A DNA stretch of 64,000 nucleotides from positions 310,001 through 374,000 of the forward strand of contig MSED01000008.1 of the NCBI GenBank assembly GCA_002099365.1. The letters run 5' to 3'. Source of the stretch: Phialophora verrucosa (Eukaryota > Ascomycota > Eurotiomycetes > Chaetothyriales > Herpotrichiellaceae). The number at the start of each line of letters is the position of its first letter. The first letter of the stretch is position 1. The position numbers and the translations under genes are program-made. Below, piece after piece: positions 12,230 through 21,266 of the stretch. The notes beneath the pieces were generated by a model. It was given only the letters and a program-made list of their open reading frames with translations, did not search any database and was not told the DNA's origin.

Positions 12230-14125
12230 ATGGTGACAGGCATCGAGACTGCGGGCGTCGTGCTTGCCATTCTCCCTTTGATCGTCAACCAGCTTGATTC
12301 ATACGTCCAGGGCATTGAATCGCTGAAAGGCTTCCGCACCAGACGATATCGCCGCCAGTTCGAAGAATGGGCGACAAGGCTGGGAACACAACGTGCAATC
12401 CTGCTCAACACGCTCGAGCAGTCTCTCGAAGGCGTTGTGGACTACGACGATGACATCTCAGAGCTTATCAACAACCCACTGGGACCGCTCTGGCGGGATC
12501 CGTCCTTCCAGAAAAGTCTGGCCAAGAAGCTCGACCGCAACTACGGCGCCTTCGTCAGGACTATGACAGAGCTCTCCACCTTGTTAGAGACTCTGTCCAG
12601 GAAACTCGGTCTTCTGTCCGCAGACCCTTTGAAGGTGGGTTACTGTGACACCTGATCCCAGTCGCGAAAGCGACAGACGGCAAGGGGCGTCAGGCCCGCG
12701 CTGGCATTGTTATCTGTTTTATGCACGCGATGCTGACGAGTAGACTATGGTTGCTAGATATCTTGGGACGATGCCAGTGCTGTCGAACGCGAACTCAAGA
12801 AGTTCAAGGACGTCTTCTCCAAATCCGTCTACACCGACTTGCTCGGCAAGATCGACAACGCCAACAACTCCCTCAAGACTCTCATTGAACAGTCCGACCA
12901 TCGGTGGGAAAGTAGACGCAAGCATCGAGTGTCGAAGAAACCACTACTAAAGTACAAAGCAGCGAGGAAGCATGCTAGCAATCTGTACAATGCTGTTGTC
13001 CGCGGCAAATACTGGAAATGTCCCTGCAAGGATACACACTGCGTTCATCTTCGAATCGACGCGGAGCCCATTGAATCGAAGGACGCCCAAGATGGGAGTC
13101 CGTCCATGCCCAGATTTCGGATGGCGTTCTCGACAAAAGTCTCTGACCCTATGAATGCCATGTCGTGGCACTGGGAAGAAGTCGAGACGGTGCCAGAATT
13201 ACTCGCACCGCCTGTCGCAGCGCACAAGGCCACCTTGACCACTGCGCACACCGCCGGTCAAAAGCCAGCTATCGACAAAAAGGTCCAGTTTGCCGTGGTG
13301 GCCACGCCGCTGCAGAGTCTGCCCTGGCCCAAAATCCCCGATGCGCCACCACTCCTTCCGATCCCGGATTTTTGTTCTGTCTTGTGCAAGACGGGGGTCA
13401 ACGGCAGCATCAAGAAGTATATGGGCTCCATCTCAGATGAATGCGACGCCACTCATCGATATTGCTTCTATTTGATGGAGAAGCGCGAGAAAAGTGTTGA
13501 GACACAGTCCTTGGAAGATTTGCTGGGCTCTTCTCTACACTCGACCGGATCACACGCCAGTCGCTCAGCATTTCTCTTCAGCAGACGTGATCGACTGTTT
13601 CTGGCGGCGACACTGGCATCCAGCGTGCTTCAATTTCACGGGAGCTGGTTGAAGAGTTATTGGCGAAGCCGAGACATCTTGTTCCCGAAGTTGGAGGATA
13701 CCACCAAAACCGTTGTCGAATATCCTTACCTCGCAGGGCACGGGGTGAGCGAGACAACGGCAACGACAGACCCGGCCACAAGAACAATCACTAATACCCT
13801 CATCCCGAGCGACATTTTGTTTCCTCTTGGCCTTGTACTGGTTGAGCTATCACTCTGCCAATCCATCTCCTCGTTACGGACGCTCGACGACGCAGACGTC
13901 GTCGAGGCATATGCGAACCTGAAAACCGCAACCCGCCTCCTCAACCGGGTATACTCCGAGAGTGGTTGGAAGTATGGCGACGTAGTCACTCAATGCCTCC
14001 GCTGGTCCGAAACCAGAAACTCATCTGCCGACGACGAAGACTTCCAGGAACTTGTGTTTCAGAAGATTGTGTCACCGCTCGTCGAGGATCTTAGGGACTT
14101 TGAAGGCAAGGGCCGCATTAGATGA
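12230..14125 (+). CDS. DUF7580-family fungal protein
   Basis: Two exons, 12230-12634 and 12758-14125, give about 590 aa. The N-terminus (MVTGIETAGVVLAILPLIVN) has the hydrophobic helix typical of the fungal family that carries DUF7580 in its C-terminal half; relatives share the mid-protein pattern WDD...ELKKFKDVFSKSVYTDLL, which begins exactly at the chosen acceptor (12757/12758). The C-terminal half (from about PDFCSVLCKTGV to SPLVEDLRDFE) corresponds to DUF7580, a degenerate kinase-like region in my reading. Members occur in large numbers in Pezizomycotina and are suspected, not shown, to act in self/non-self recognition or cell death. The gene is divergent to the RING/RRM/CBM gene, so co-regulation is plausible. 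Biochemical function is unknown. Confidence 0.75.
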
Positions 14126-14378
14126 TGTCCTCGCTCAGCCACTGCACCACAGGATTATATCTCCACGTACGGAGTACTTCACCTTGAGGAATATGGCAGG
14201 AAAGGTTGCTGGGATTCTCGTTCTGGCGATCTAGAACATTGATCTCACCACATATACAGTACCGAGAATTCTGGAGAGCAAAAACAAATGCATCGGAAAA
14301 ACCTTCAAGTTCATGGGTCAGACATCGCGTGACCCCTCATTATCATGTCTATCATATACTGACAAGCCGTCAACAATA

Positions 14379-17300
14379 TCAAAGGTCGAAATCATCGTTC
14401 CAACCGAGTTTGTCATAAATGTCACCGTCATCGACATCGTCGAGTCGAGTTCCCTTCTGTTCAGCGGCCCCTAAGTCTTTGGTCCTCTGCGGATGGTCAC
14501 TTGGAAGCGATTCAAACCCTTCGTCCATCCCGCGACCCTTTCCACCCATCACCCGATCCATGATATGACCCGCCCGCTCCGGCACGATGGGAGCATCGCG
14601 GAATGCCTGGTCCAGCCGGACATCAGACCTTCTCAGCGGCGTGAAGAGAACTGGGCGGCGTGACCTCTGCATAAGCAGCCCATCCCCGAGATTGGTAACC
14701 TGACTTGAAGGTGGTGGAGGTTGTGACGACGGCAGGTTGACTTCGGAAGATGGATGGTCCCTCACGTCAAGGTGCGTACGGCTTGTTGCGGGGGTTGCCA
14801 TAATAGTCGCATCGCCAATCCCGACCAGGGGGTGAGCAAGCACGGGCAAATCCAAGGGATTTGACGTCTTCTTCTCAAGGCTCCTCGACGGTGTCTCATG
14901 AATGGCTGCCAAAACAGCTCGTTTCTTCGCTGAAGACCGAGGAATACTTGCAGAACTTGGGAAGCCCGGTGGGATTCGAGCTTTCACCGTGGAAGACGGA
15001 ATCACCATGGTGGTGTCTTGTTCTCGGGCCACCAATCTCGGCATCGGCATTGGAGGCAGCTCCGGCTCCTCCATGAGCTGCGACTGTCCTCTCACTCTCT
15101 TCGCCCTCGGGGTTGCCGAGATCTGCACTGCCGTCTTCTTGTCCGTCTCTAGCCTTTTCCTCTCTTCCGCCTCATCCATGAGCTGGCTGGCCGCGGCTCT
15201 CCGGTCGGGCTTCTTAAGCGCATCGATCGCCGCTTCGAGTTCCTTTTTCTGCTGAGCGAGTCGATCAAGTTTGCGACGTTTCGCCTCGTGCACTTTTTGA
15301 TCGGCCACGAGGTCGATTTCACGGTTGGAGAAAGACACGGACTTGGCTAGCATCCTACCTCGAGAGGCTGGGCGGTCGGATGGCTCGCGTTTCAGTGTCG
15401 GAATAATGGGTGCTGATATAGAGGATGCACGGGAGAAAGTAGAAGGAGGGGACGCATGGCGAAGCAGTTGATGGTCTTCGCTCAGCACGCGCTCGAGGGT
15501 ACGCGTTGAGAGTGGCTGGCCTGGCTTTGGTTTCGTGGAGGACGATACTGAAGACGACGATCTGTGGAGCTGACGTGCCGGATGTCCCAACCTAGGCCGC
15601 TTGGGGGATATATCAGGTCCCCCGAGCTTGCGACAGATGGCTTTGATCTGCTCGGGTAGTTTTGCGGAATAGAAGGGCAGGAGGACTTCTTTACAGAAGT
15701 CGCGAAGAGAGTCATTGGGCTTCGAGGCGGTGCTGCCGTTGGCATCTTTCTTCGAGGACTTGTCGTCGGATGGGTTAATAAGGTCGTCCAGGCTGACAGT
15801 GTGCCATATACACAGACGATCGACGACTGTCTCGATTTCAGCGTGCCAGTCGCGCTTCTTCTCCTTCTTGGGCTGTTTGCGTGGAGTTGTTGTGAGCAGT
15901 GCTGCCGACAAATCTTCTTCAACAAACTCGACCTTGATGTCGGGATCAGCAGGTGGCGCTTCAGATTCAGCCAACTTCGACGCCGCCGTCTCCAAAAGCA
16001 TGACTTCTAGCATCAATAGCATTTGCATCTTGGTCTCGCGCATGCGTAAATCCGCCACCTCCTTCCGCATCTCTTCTACATGGTCGCTGGCTAAAACGGG
16101 GCCTTTGATATCTCGTCCGCGCCACCATTTCGCGATGAAGTCCTCTTCCTCCGGCCATAGACAATCCTTACCCAGCTTCATCGTCATCTTCTTCTTACGA
16201 GACTTCTTCTTCTTCACCTCGACGGCGTCGGTCCCCTCTTCGTGCTCAGGGACTGGCAATTCGCTAATGACTTTCGCGATTGATTCTTTGTACTTGACGT
16301 CCACTTTCTTTGTGGGCAGAATGCTCTGTTCGTAGAACTGGGATAGTTCCGTGATTGCATTTGTAGGGTCCTCGGCGGTGCGGACGTGTGCGCGAGCTCG
16401 ACTGAGCGGGCCTTTGACATAGAATGCAAGTGACGTCTTGGAAGTGTAGAGATGCTCGAAGTACTGTGTTCGGAGGCGTTCAGCAGCGAGGGGGTTTGTG
16501 TCGGATGGCATACGCGGGAGGCTGGCACCAGGTTCACCCAGGCTTAGAGGTTGAGGCTCTGGTGCCTCGGGGTTACCTAGATTTAGAGGTCGAGCCTCCG
16601 GGGCAGGAACTTCCGCCGTAGTCATTGACGCCTCGAACGGACCGGCCGGGGTGATTGGCAATGGTTCTTGGACCAAAGACTCCGCGATGTCCTGCTGCTG
16701 CTGCTGGATACCCGGTGAGACAGCACGCTCCACTGCCACCCGAGTAGCCGTTGGATCTTTAAGGGCCAGAATCGACATCCTAGCCAACGCTCCCCTGCGA
16801 GTATTCGGCCGTTTCGGGCTTTTTGACGAGCCCAGAGCCGGAGGCACGGACAACGCAGCCGAGCTCGATCCCGACGCTGTTCGCGAATGAGTCTCTGTGT
16901 ACGCGTCCTCATTGCAGACTCCGGACAATACATCCTCGACTCTGGCGCTGGCGATCTTCCCGATCGCCGCATCGTAGCACCACGCCTCGGTCACCCATTC
17001 GTGCAGCGCACACGCCACGTACGTGTCCGGAGTGGGGGCGACTTTCTCAACGGCAAAGAGACTCCCGTGGGGGAACTTGCGAACAACGAGGACTCGCTGT
17101 TCCCATTCCTCCACCATGGCCGGAATATTAGCTTGGAAGACGAGCTTTGGTGTCGCGGGCGAACATTCGAGCCATGCGAGGGGAAGACATGCTCGCGCCA
17201 CGAGCGTTACCGGCGCGAATGCAACTGTACCAGCATTGAATGATGTAATTTTACTTTTCGCGGAGAGTAGATTTGCATTGAAGATCTCGGCACTCGTGTC

Positions 17301-17453
17301 ACGGTCATCATGGTCGAGATCGCTGCTTTTGCGTTTTCTGGAGGTCGAGGTCGAGGTTGAAGATCCGACAGTGTTGGACGCGACGTTCAGACTGCTATCG
17401 GTGGCTGGCGTGAGAGCTGATTGGTGTTCTTGAAATGATGGTAGGGCTTGCAT
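14379..17453 (-). CDS. SLD3: DNA replication regulator Sld3
   Basis: Single open frame of 1024 aa. Sld3 loads Cdc45 onto Mcm2-7 and, after CDK phosphorylation, binds Dpb11 to fire origins in the nucleus. The diagnostic Sld3 domain starts near residue 310 (LRTQYFEHLYTSKTSLAFYV) and continues through FYEQSILPTKKVDVKYKESI and the basic KKKKSRKKKMTMKLGKDCLW segment. Downstream lie several minimal or full CDK sites: TTPRKQ, ISPKRPR and SATPRAKR, consistent with the regulated C-terminal half. The N-terminus contains a possible NLS (SRKRKSS). Length is typical for filamentous fungi, where Sld3 is longer than in yeast. The start MQALPSF is the first ATG of the frame. No intron is needed. Confidence 0.85.
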   Translation of the reverse strand: MQALPSFQEHQSALTPATDSSLNVASNTVGSSTSTSTSRKRKSSDLDHDDRDTSAEIFNANLLSAKSKITSFNAGTVAFAPVTLVARACLPLAWLECSPATPKLVFQANIPAMVEEWEQRVLVVRKFPHGSLFAVEKVAPTPDTYVACALHEWVTEAWCYDAAIGKIASARVEDVLSGVCNEDAYTETHSRTASGSSSAALSVPPALGSSKSPKRPNTRRGALARMSILALKDPTATRVAVERAVSPGIQQQQQDIAESLVQEPLPITPAGPFEASMTTAEVPAPEARPLNLGNPEAPEPQPLSLGEPGASLPRMPSDTNPLAAERLRTQYFEHLYTSKTSLAFYVKGPLSRARAHVRTAEDPTNAITELSQFYEQSILPTKKVDVKYKESIAKVISELPVPEHEEGTDAVEVKKKKSRKKKMTMKLGKDCLWPEEEDFIAKWWRGRDIKGPVLASDHVEEMRKEVADLRMRETKMQMLLMLEVMLLETAASKLAESEAPPADPDIKVEFVEEDLSAALLTTTPRKQPKKEKKRDWHAEIETVVDRLCIWHTVSLDDLINPSDDKSSKKDANGSTASKPNDSLRDFCKEVLLPFYSAKLPEQIKAICRKLGGPDISPKRPRLGHPARQLHRSSSSVSSSTKPKPGQPLSTRTLERVLSEDHQLLRHASPPSTFSRASSISAPIIPTLKREPSDRPASRGRMLAKSVSFSNREIDLVADQKVHEAKRRKLDRLAQQKKELEAAIDALKKPDRRAAASQLMDEAEERKRLETDKKTAVQISATPRAKRVRGQSQLMEEPELPPMPMPRLVAREQDTTMVIPSSTVKARIPPGFPSSASIPRSSAKKRAVLAAIHETPSRSLEKKTSNPLDLPVLAHPLVGIGDATIMATPATSRTHLDVRDHPSSEVNLPSSQPPPPSSQVTNLGDGLLMQRSRRPVLFTPLRRSDVRLDQAFRDAPIVPERAGHIMDRVMGGKGRGMDEGFESLPSDHPQRTKDLGAAEQKGTRLDDVDDGDIYDKLGWNDDFDL

Positions 17454-17809
17454 CTCTTGCCATTATGAAGCCTAAAGAAGATACTGAGTACTTATGAACG
17501 GAAAGGGAGGAGGGGAAGTCAAATCCACGCAGTCGGTCGAGGAGCGCGACTGGGAAGTGAGAGGCTACGTCACGCGTCGTGGGCAAGGCTCTGGCTCAGC
17601 CTTGTCTTGGCAACCTCAGCAAGCCACCTGAGAGTCTCGTCTCCGGCTGAGACTGACAGCACTTATCTGTGATCCGATATCGATTGAAAGCCTACTGTCC
17701 CAGCGCCTCTTCCTCCACGAATGTCTTAGCACTGTGGATTAAGCTGTACATTCAGAATAAAGCAACGCTCAACGCCAATCACGCCACAGAGCAATGGCCG
17801 CCGAGCTGT
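17454..17809. promoter_or_regulatory. SLD3 promoter and PEP12 3' region
   Basis: This gap runs from the SLD3 start codon to the PEP12 stop codon; both genes lie on the minus strand. No coding exon or strong motif is seen beyond moderately AT-rich sequence near 17740-17770. Confidence 0.4.
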
Positions 17810-18649
17810 TCATCCCAGTACAACAGCCAACACCACTATCAATAGCACAATTGCTAGAATAACCAACAAACAACAAGCCTTGTTACGGGCGGACTTCTGG
17901 TACCGGCTCGCGCTTCGCAATTCAACATCCGCACCTCTGGTATCGGTCAACGTGTTCTCAACGTTGACGTCGATCGCATCGAGCATGTCGCCCTGGTCAC
18001 GGACCAGGTGAGCTACATCTCGGAAGAGCTCGTTCAGTTCGCCAACAGATTGTTCAATCTGCCGGATCTCTCCTTCGCGCTCGATGATCAGGTTCTCCTG
18101 AAAATCCACCTCACTTTGTTCTGCGAGTCGAGGCTCTTCGAGCAATTGGCGTTGTTGTTGACCTTCTCCTGACGGTGATTGAGCAGATTGAGCTTCCTCT
18201 AGTGCAGTTTTTGACGCTCTTTCTCTTTCGATGGCCCTTCTCTGAACGACTTGAAACTCGGACAAAGCCGACGCAAACTCTCGTGATAGCTTTTGATTCG
18301 TGTACCGTTGCGCAGGCTGCCATAGATTAGCATTTTGGAGGATTTATAGAGCCGAGCGACTAACATTCAGGTCGGGCCATGCTTGCGCTCGCTTCACGCC
18401 ATCTCCGGCCTCTTTGAAGCCTTCCCTTGTCTCCTCGAGCAGATCATGGATCCTCTCTCGGCCTCGCTCGGTGTCCTTCTTGGAGAGCTGGTTCGACAGG
18501 CGGGAAATGTTGGATATTAGTTCAAATAGCTTGGTAGATAGCGATTCGGTGAATCGCTGAAACTCGGGGTCGTCTCTGTATTGGGGGTCATCCTGCCGCC
18601 GGGTGGTGGTGGATTGCGACTCTAGCGATGATAGTCTATCGAACGACAT
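17810..18649 (-). CDS. PEP12: Endosomal/vacuolar t-SNARE syntaxin Pep12
   Basis: Two exons, 18649-18365 and 18316-17810, joined over a 48-nt intron (GTTAGT donor), give 263 aa. It is a Qa-SNARE for fusion at late endosomes and the vacuole. An N-terminal Habc-like bundle (FQRFTESLSTKLFELISNIS) is followed by the conserved KLSREFASALSEFQVVQRRA linker, then a SNARE helix with the zero-layer glutamine in HLVRDQGDMLDAIDVNVE. The C-terminus is a hydrophobic tail anchor (LLVILAIVLLIVVLAVVLG) preceded by KSARNKACC, where the paired cysteines may be palmitoylated. The start MSFDRLSS was chosen over an ATG 63 nt upstream because syntaxins begin this way. Pep12 rather than another syntaxin is inferred from the linker and tail; confusion with Vam3/Tlg2 types is possible but less likely. 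Confidence 0.88.
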
Positions 18650-19058
18650 TTGCGGCTCTGGTAGGACGCGCGGTCGTAGGTAGGAGTGTTTCAATTGTAT
18701 GCGGCAGTTCAAAGCTACACTTAAAGTGAGACCGAGGCGGTACTGTAGCTATGGACGAAGGATGGAAGGGGATGGCAGTTGATGGCAGAGGGGATGGCAG
18801 AAGCCTGGGAGGCACCGAGTTGGAGGCGGCAATTGCGACTGGAGGCCCGGTCACGTGGTCCGCGTCATCTGCGCGCGGCGGCGGTTGCGCCAGGCCAATT
18901 TTTTGTTTACACAGTGACAGTTCAGCGATTCTCCCTGCGCTTCTCCAGCAAAGTCTCGAAGTGTAGCGACTTACTCACAAGCAGTTTCCGCCGGCCGATG
19001 ACTGCTGCTCTACTATGACTGACTCTTCCCGTCTGGCCTCCTGTCCTTCTTACGCACC
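18650..19058. promoter_or_regulatory. Divergent promoter of PEP12 and NDC1
   Basis: These 409 bp lie between two start codons pointing apart. The middle is purine-rich on the plus strand (GATGGCAGTTGATGGCAGAG near 18771). No clear TATA or CCAAT box was found. Confidence 0.45.
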
Positions 19059-21209
19059 ATGTCGACTCTCGCTGCTCGCCCGGCGACAACACCCCCTCGA
19101 CCATACCGGCGGTTCGTGACCTCGGCGCTCCACAAACGATTCGTGCACGCAGCACTCATCTCGCTGCTGGTCGCTCTCGGCAATGCCTTCTGGCTAGGCT
19201 CTAACAGAGATCTCTTCTGGTCATGGTTTCCATTTGGCCCTGCAGGCATCAAAGCCCTCCTTTTCTTCATGAGCAGCCTCCTCATCTTCACGCTCCAGAT
19301 AGCGACCCTCAGGATCGGCAAACAGACGACTACTACGCCTTTGGCTACATTTAGAACAACCTTCCTGAGTGCAGCGACTCTGCAGACAGTAATTCTCTAT
19401 CTGATGTCAGGATGGTGGTTCACTGAAGCCTACATCTGGTCTGCTCCTGACCTTGGCTGGATCACAAGAGGAGCCCATAACACACCCGATGTTCTCAACG
19501 AGAGACCCATCTTCTTCCGCCTCTATGCCCTGCTACTGGCAATCGGTTATGCAGGACTCCACCAATACCATGGATGGTCATCTCTCCTCATCCCGGTCTC
19601 GAAACTTCCTGTTACGCCCTCAGTAGAAGCCAAAGCTCAGGATACCCACTCACTTCTGCCTGTTCAGACACGAATACAGCAAATAATCATCCCTGCGCTA
19701 GTGGAAAGCGCCATTTGCTCGCTAGCCATGATGTTTGTCGCGCCCTTTATCTATGGCCTCTTCCTGCGCAACACCTTTTGGCGCATACATCTCGCAATAG
19801 CAAAGCTATTCTACAACCTGTCGAGAGCAAATGCCCATCCCATCGGCTATCCTCTCCTCGGACCAGCTTACCTTGCTCGATGTGTTTTCGCGGGCTTCTT
19901 GCTTGGCCTAACCTGGGAATTGACATCCAATTTATTGCTGGTGTATCTCTGTCAAGAGCCCACAAAGTCAGGGCTGCCCCTGTCTGCCACTAGCAAAGAT
20001 CCTAATGGAACCCTCCTCACTGGCTTGAAAGCAAAGCGTGATGTCGTCCGGACCTTTGCTTTCTGGGAATTGGCTGTTATTGCGCAAAAACACAAGGAGC
20101 GACGAAAAGCCATCTTCGAGGACATTGAACGCCCTACAGGTCCGATGTGGACTCAGATGCTACAGGCCGGTTTGAATGTGTTGCAAGAGCTACAGTTGCG
20201 CATTACCGGTCCACCAGCTGCAAAACCTGCTACTCCCGAAACAGTCAAACCGTTGCCACGCCTTCTTCCCGAAATGCAGACTCAGTCCATCTTTCAAGCA
20301 GATCCCAAGCCCTCCAGAACAGAGCGGCTGGCCAATCCCTTGAAGCAATTCGGTAGCACCAAACAACCATGGCATCCGCCTATCGAGGGGACTGCCAAAC
20401 AGATGGAAAATAAATTGCTCGAATATGCCAAACCCTCAGGTGTGGATACGAAATCTCCCCGTGGCCTGGTAGAGTCATGGACAACCGAGTTGAGGCGGAG
20501 TCGTCTCGGGTGGTTCTTCACCTCGACAAACGCTGCTAAGATCAACGCAACCGTCTTGGGTTCGCCTTCTGGCAACGCTGCAGTCCTTGTCGATGTGATT
20601 GAAGCATTAACTAAGATGCAGATTGCGAGTCTGACGGAAGACACGTATGGAAAGGCCACACCAACCGTGCCAGACACCGTTCGCACATTTACTAAAACCT
20701 TACATCTGGTGGAAGGCTATATCTCACAGAACAACCAAGGTGTTGCGGAAGGAATTGAAGAAGTCCAAATCATCGTTGAGAGACTAAGAGCCAGTCTAAA
20801 GGAGCTATTGTCGGCATTCCAAGTCTATCTAATCGATCAGGGCCTGGGTATCGCCGAGTTGAACCAAGCCAAGAAAGCAATCCAGGCACCCTCGACCATT
20901 CCTCAGAGCCAGGAGAAGCCCAGGTCCAACCCTAAACCTCTCGAGCCGCGAACCGAGCGAAGGCTGTTCCGGAGCGACAAACAGCGAGAGGAGCCAAAGG
21001 ACAAGGACACCCGACGAAAGGGTCAGATTGTAGAAGTCGGCGGGCGGAGAGGAGGCTACGAGCATTCGAGAACCGAAGACGCGGGCGAGCCGAAGGGGAG
21101 TCATGAGCGTGGACCTCCGAGAATAGAAGCACCTCCTGGGTGGAGTTTACCGAGAACCACCACAGGCGGGCCACTATTCCAAAGGAGGGAGATGGAGCAG
21201 GTCCGATAG
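19059..21209 (+). CDS. NDC1: Nuclear pore membrane protein Ndc1
   Basis: Intronless, 716 aa. Ndc1 anchors nuclear pore complexes and spindle pole bodies in the nuclear envelope. Six hydrophobic segments fit the family: about residues 28-48, 62-84, 100-123, 150-170, 212-240 and 275-298, with a Trp/Phe-rich loop NRDLFWSWFPFGPAG between the first two. The soluble C-terminal half carries the conserved FWELAVIAQKHKERRKAIFEDI stretch (quoted in part: FWELAVIAQ) and WTELRR-like segments, then a charged disordered tail (KPRSNPKPLEPRTERRLFR). Length is usual for ascomycete homologues. Its stop lies 57 bp from the stop of ELP1, which is transcribed toward it. Confidence 0.88.
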   Translation: MSTLAARPATTPPRPYRRFVTSALHKRFVHAALISLLVALGNAFWLGSNRDLFWSWFPFGPAGIKALLFFMSSLLIFTLQIATLRIGKQTTTTPLATFRTTFLSAATLQTVILYLMSGWWFTEAYIWSAPDLGWITRGAHNTPDVLNERPIFFRLYALLLAIGYAGLHQYHGWSSLLIPVSKLPVTPSVEAKAQDTHSLLPVQTRIQQIIIPALVESAICSLAMMFVAPFIYGLFLRNTFWRIHLAIAKLFYNLSRANAHPIGYPLLGPAYLARCVFAGFLLGLTWELTSNLLLVYLCQEPTKSGLPLSATSKDPNGTLLTGLKAKRDVVRTFAFWELAVIAQKHKERRKAIFEDIERPTGPMWTQMLQAGLNVLQELQLRITGPPAAKPATPETVKPLPRLLPEMQTQSIFQADPKPSRTERLANPLKQFGSTKQPWHPPIEGTAKQMENKLLEYAKPSGVDTKSPRGLVESWTTELRRSRLGWFFTSTNAAKINATVLGSPSGNAAVLVDVIEALTKMQIASLTEDTYGKATPTVPDTVRTFTKTLHLVEGYISQNNQGVAEGIEEVQIIVERLRASLKELLSAFQVYLIDQGLGIAELNQAKKAIQAPSTIPQSQEKPRSNPKPLEPRTERRLFRSDKQREEPKDKDTRRKGQIVEVGGRRGGYEHSRTEDAGEPKGSHERGPPRIEAPPGWSLPRTTTGGPLFQRREMEQVR

Positions 21210-21266
21210 AACCAAAGAAGTCAATAAGATGAAAGATTCCTCAGAGGGCAATATGCCTCCTTTTTC

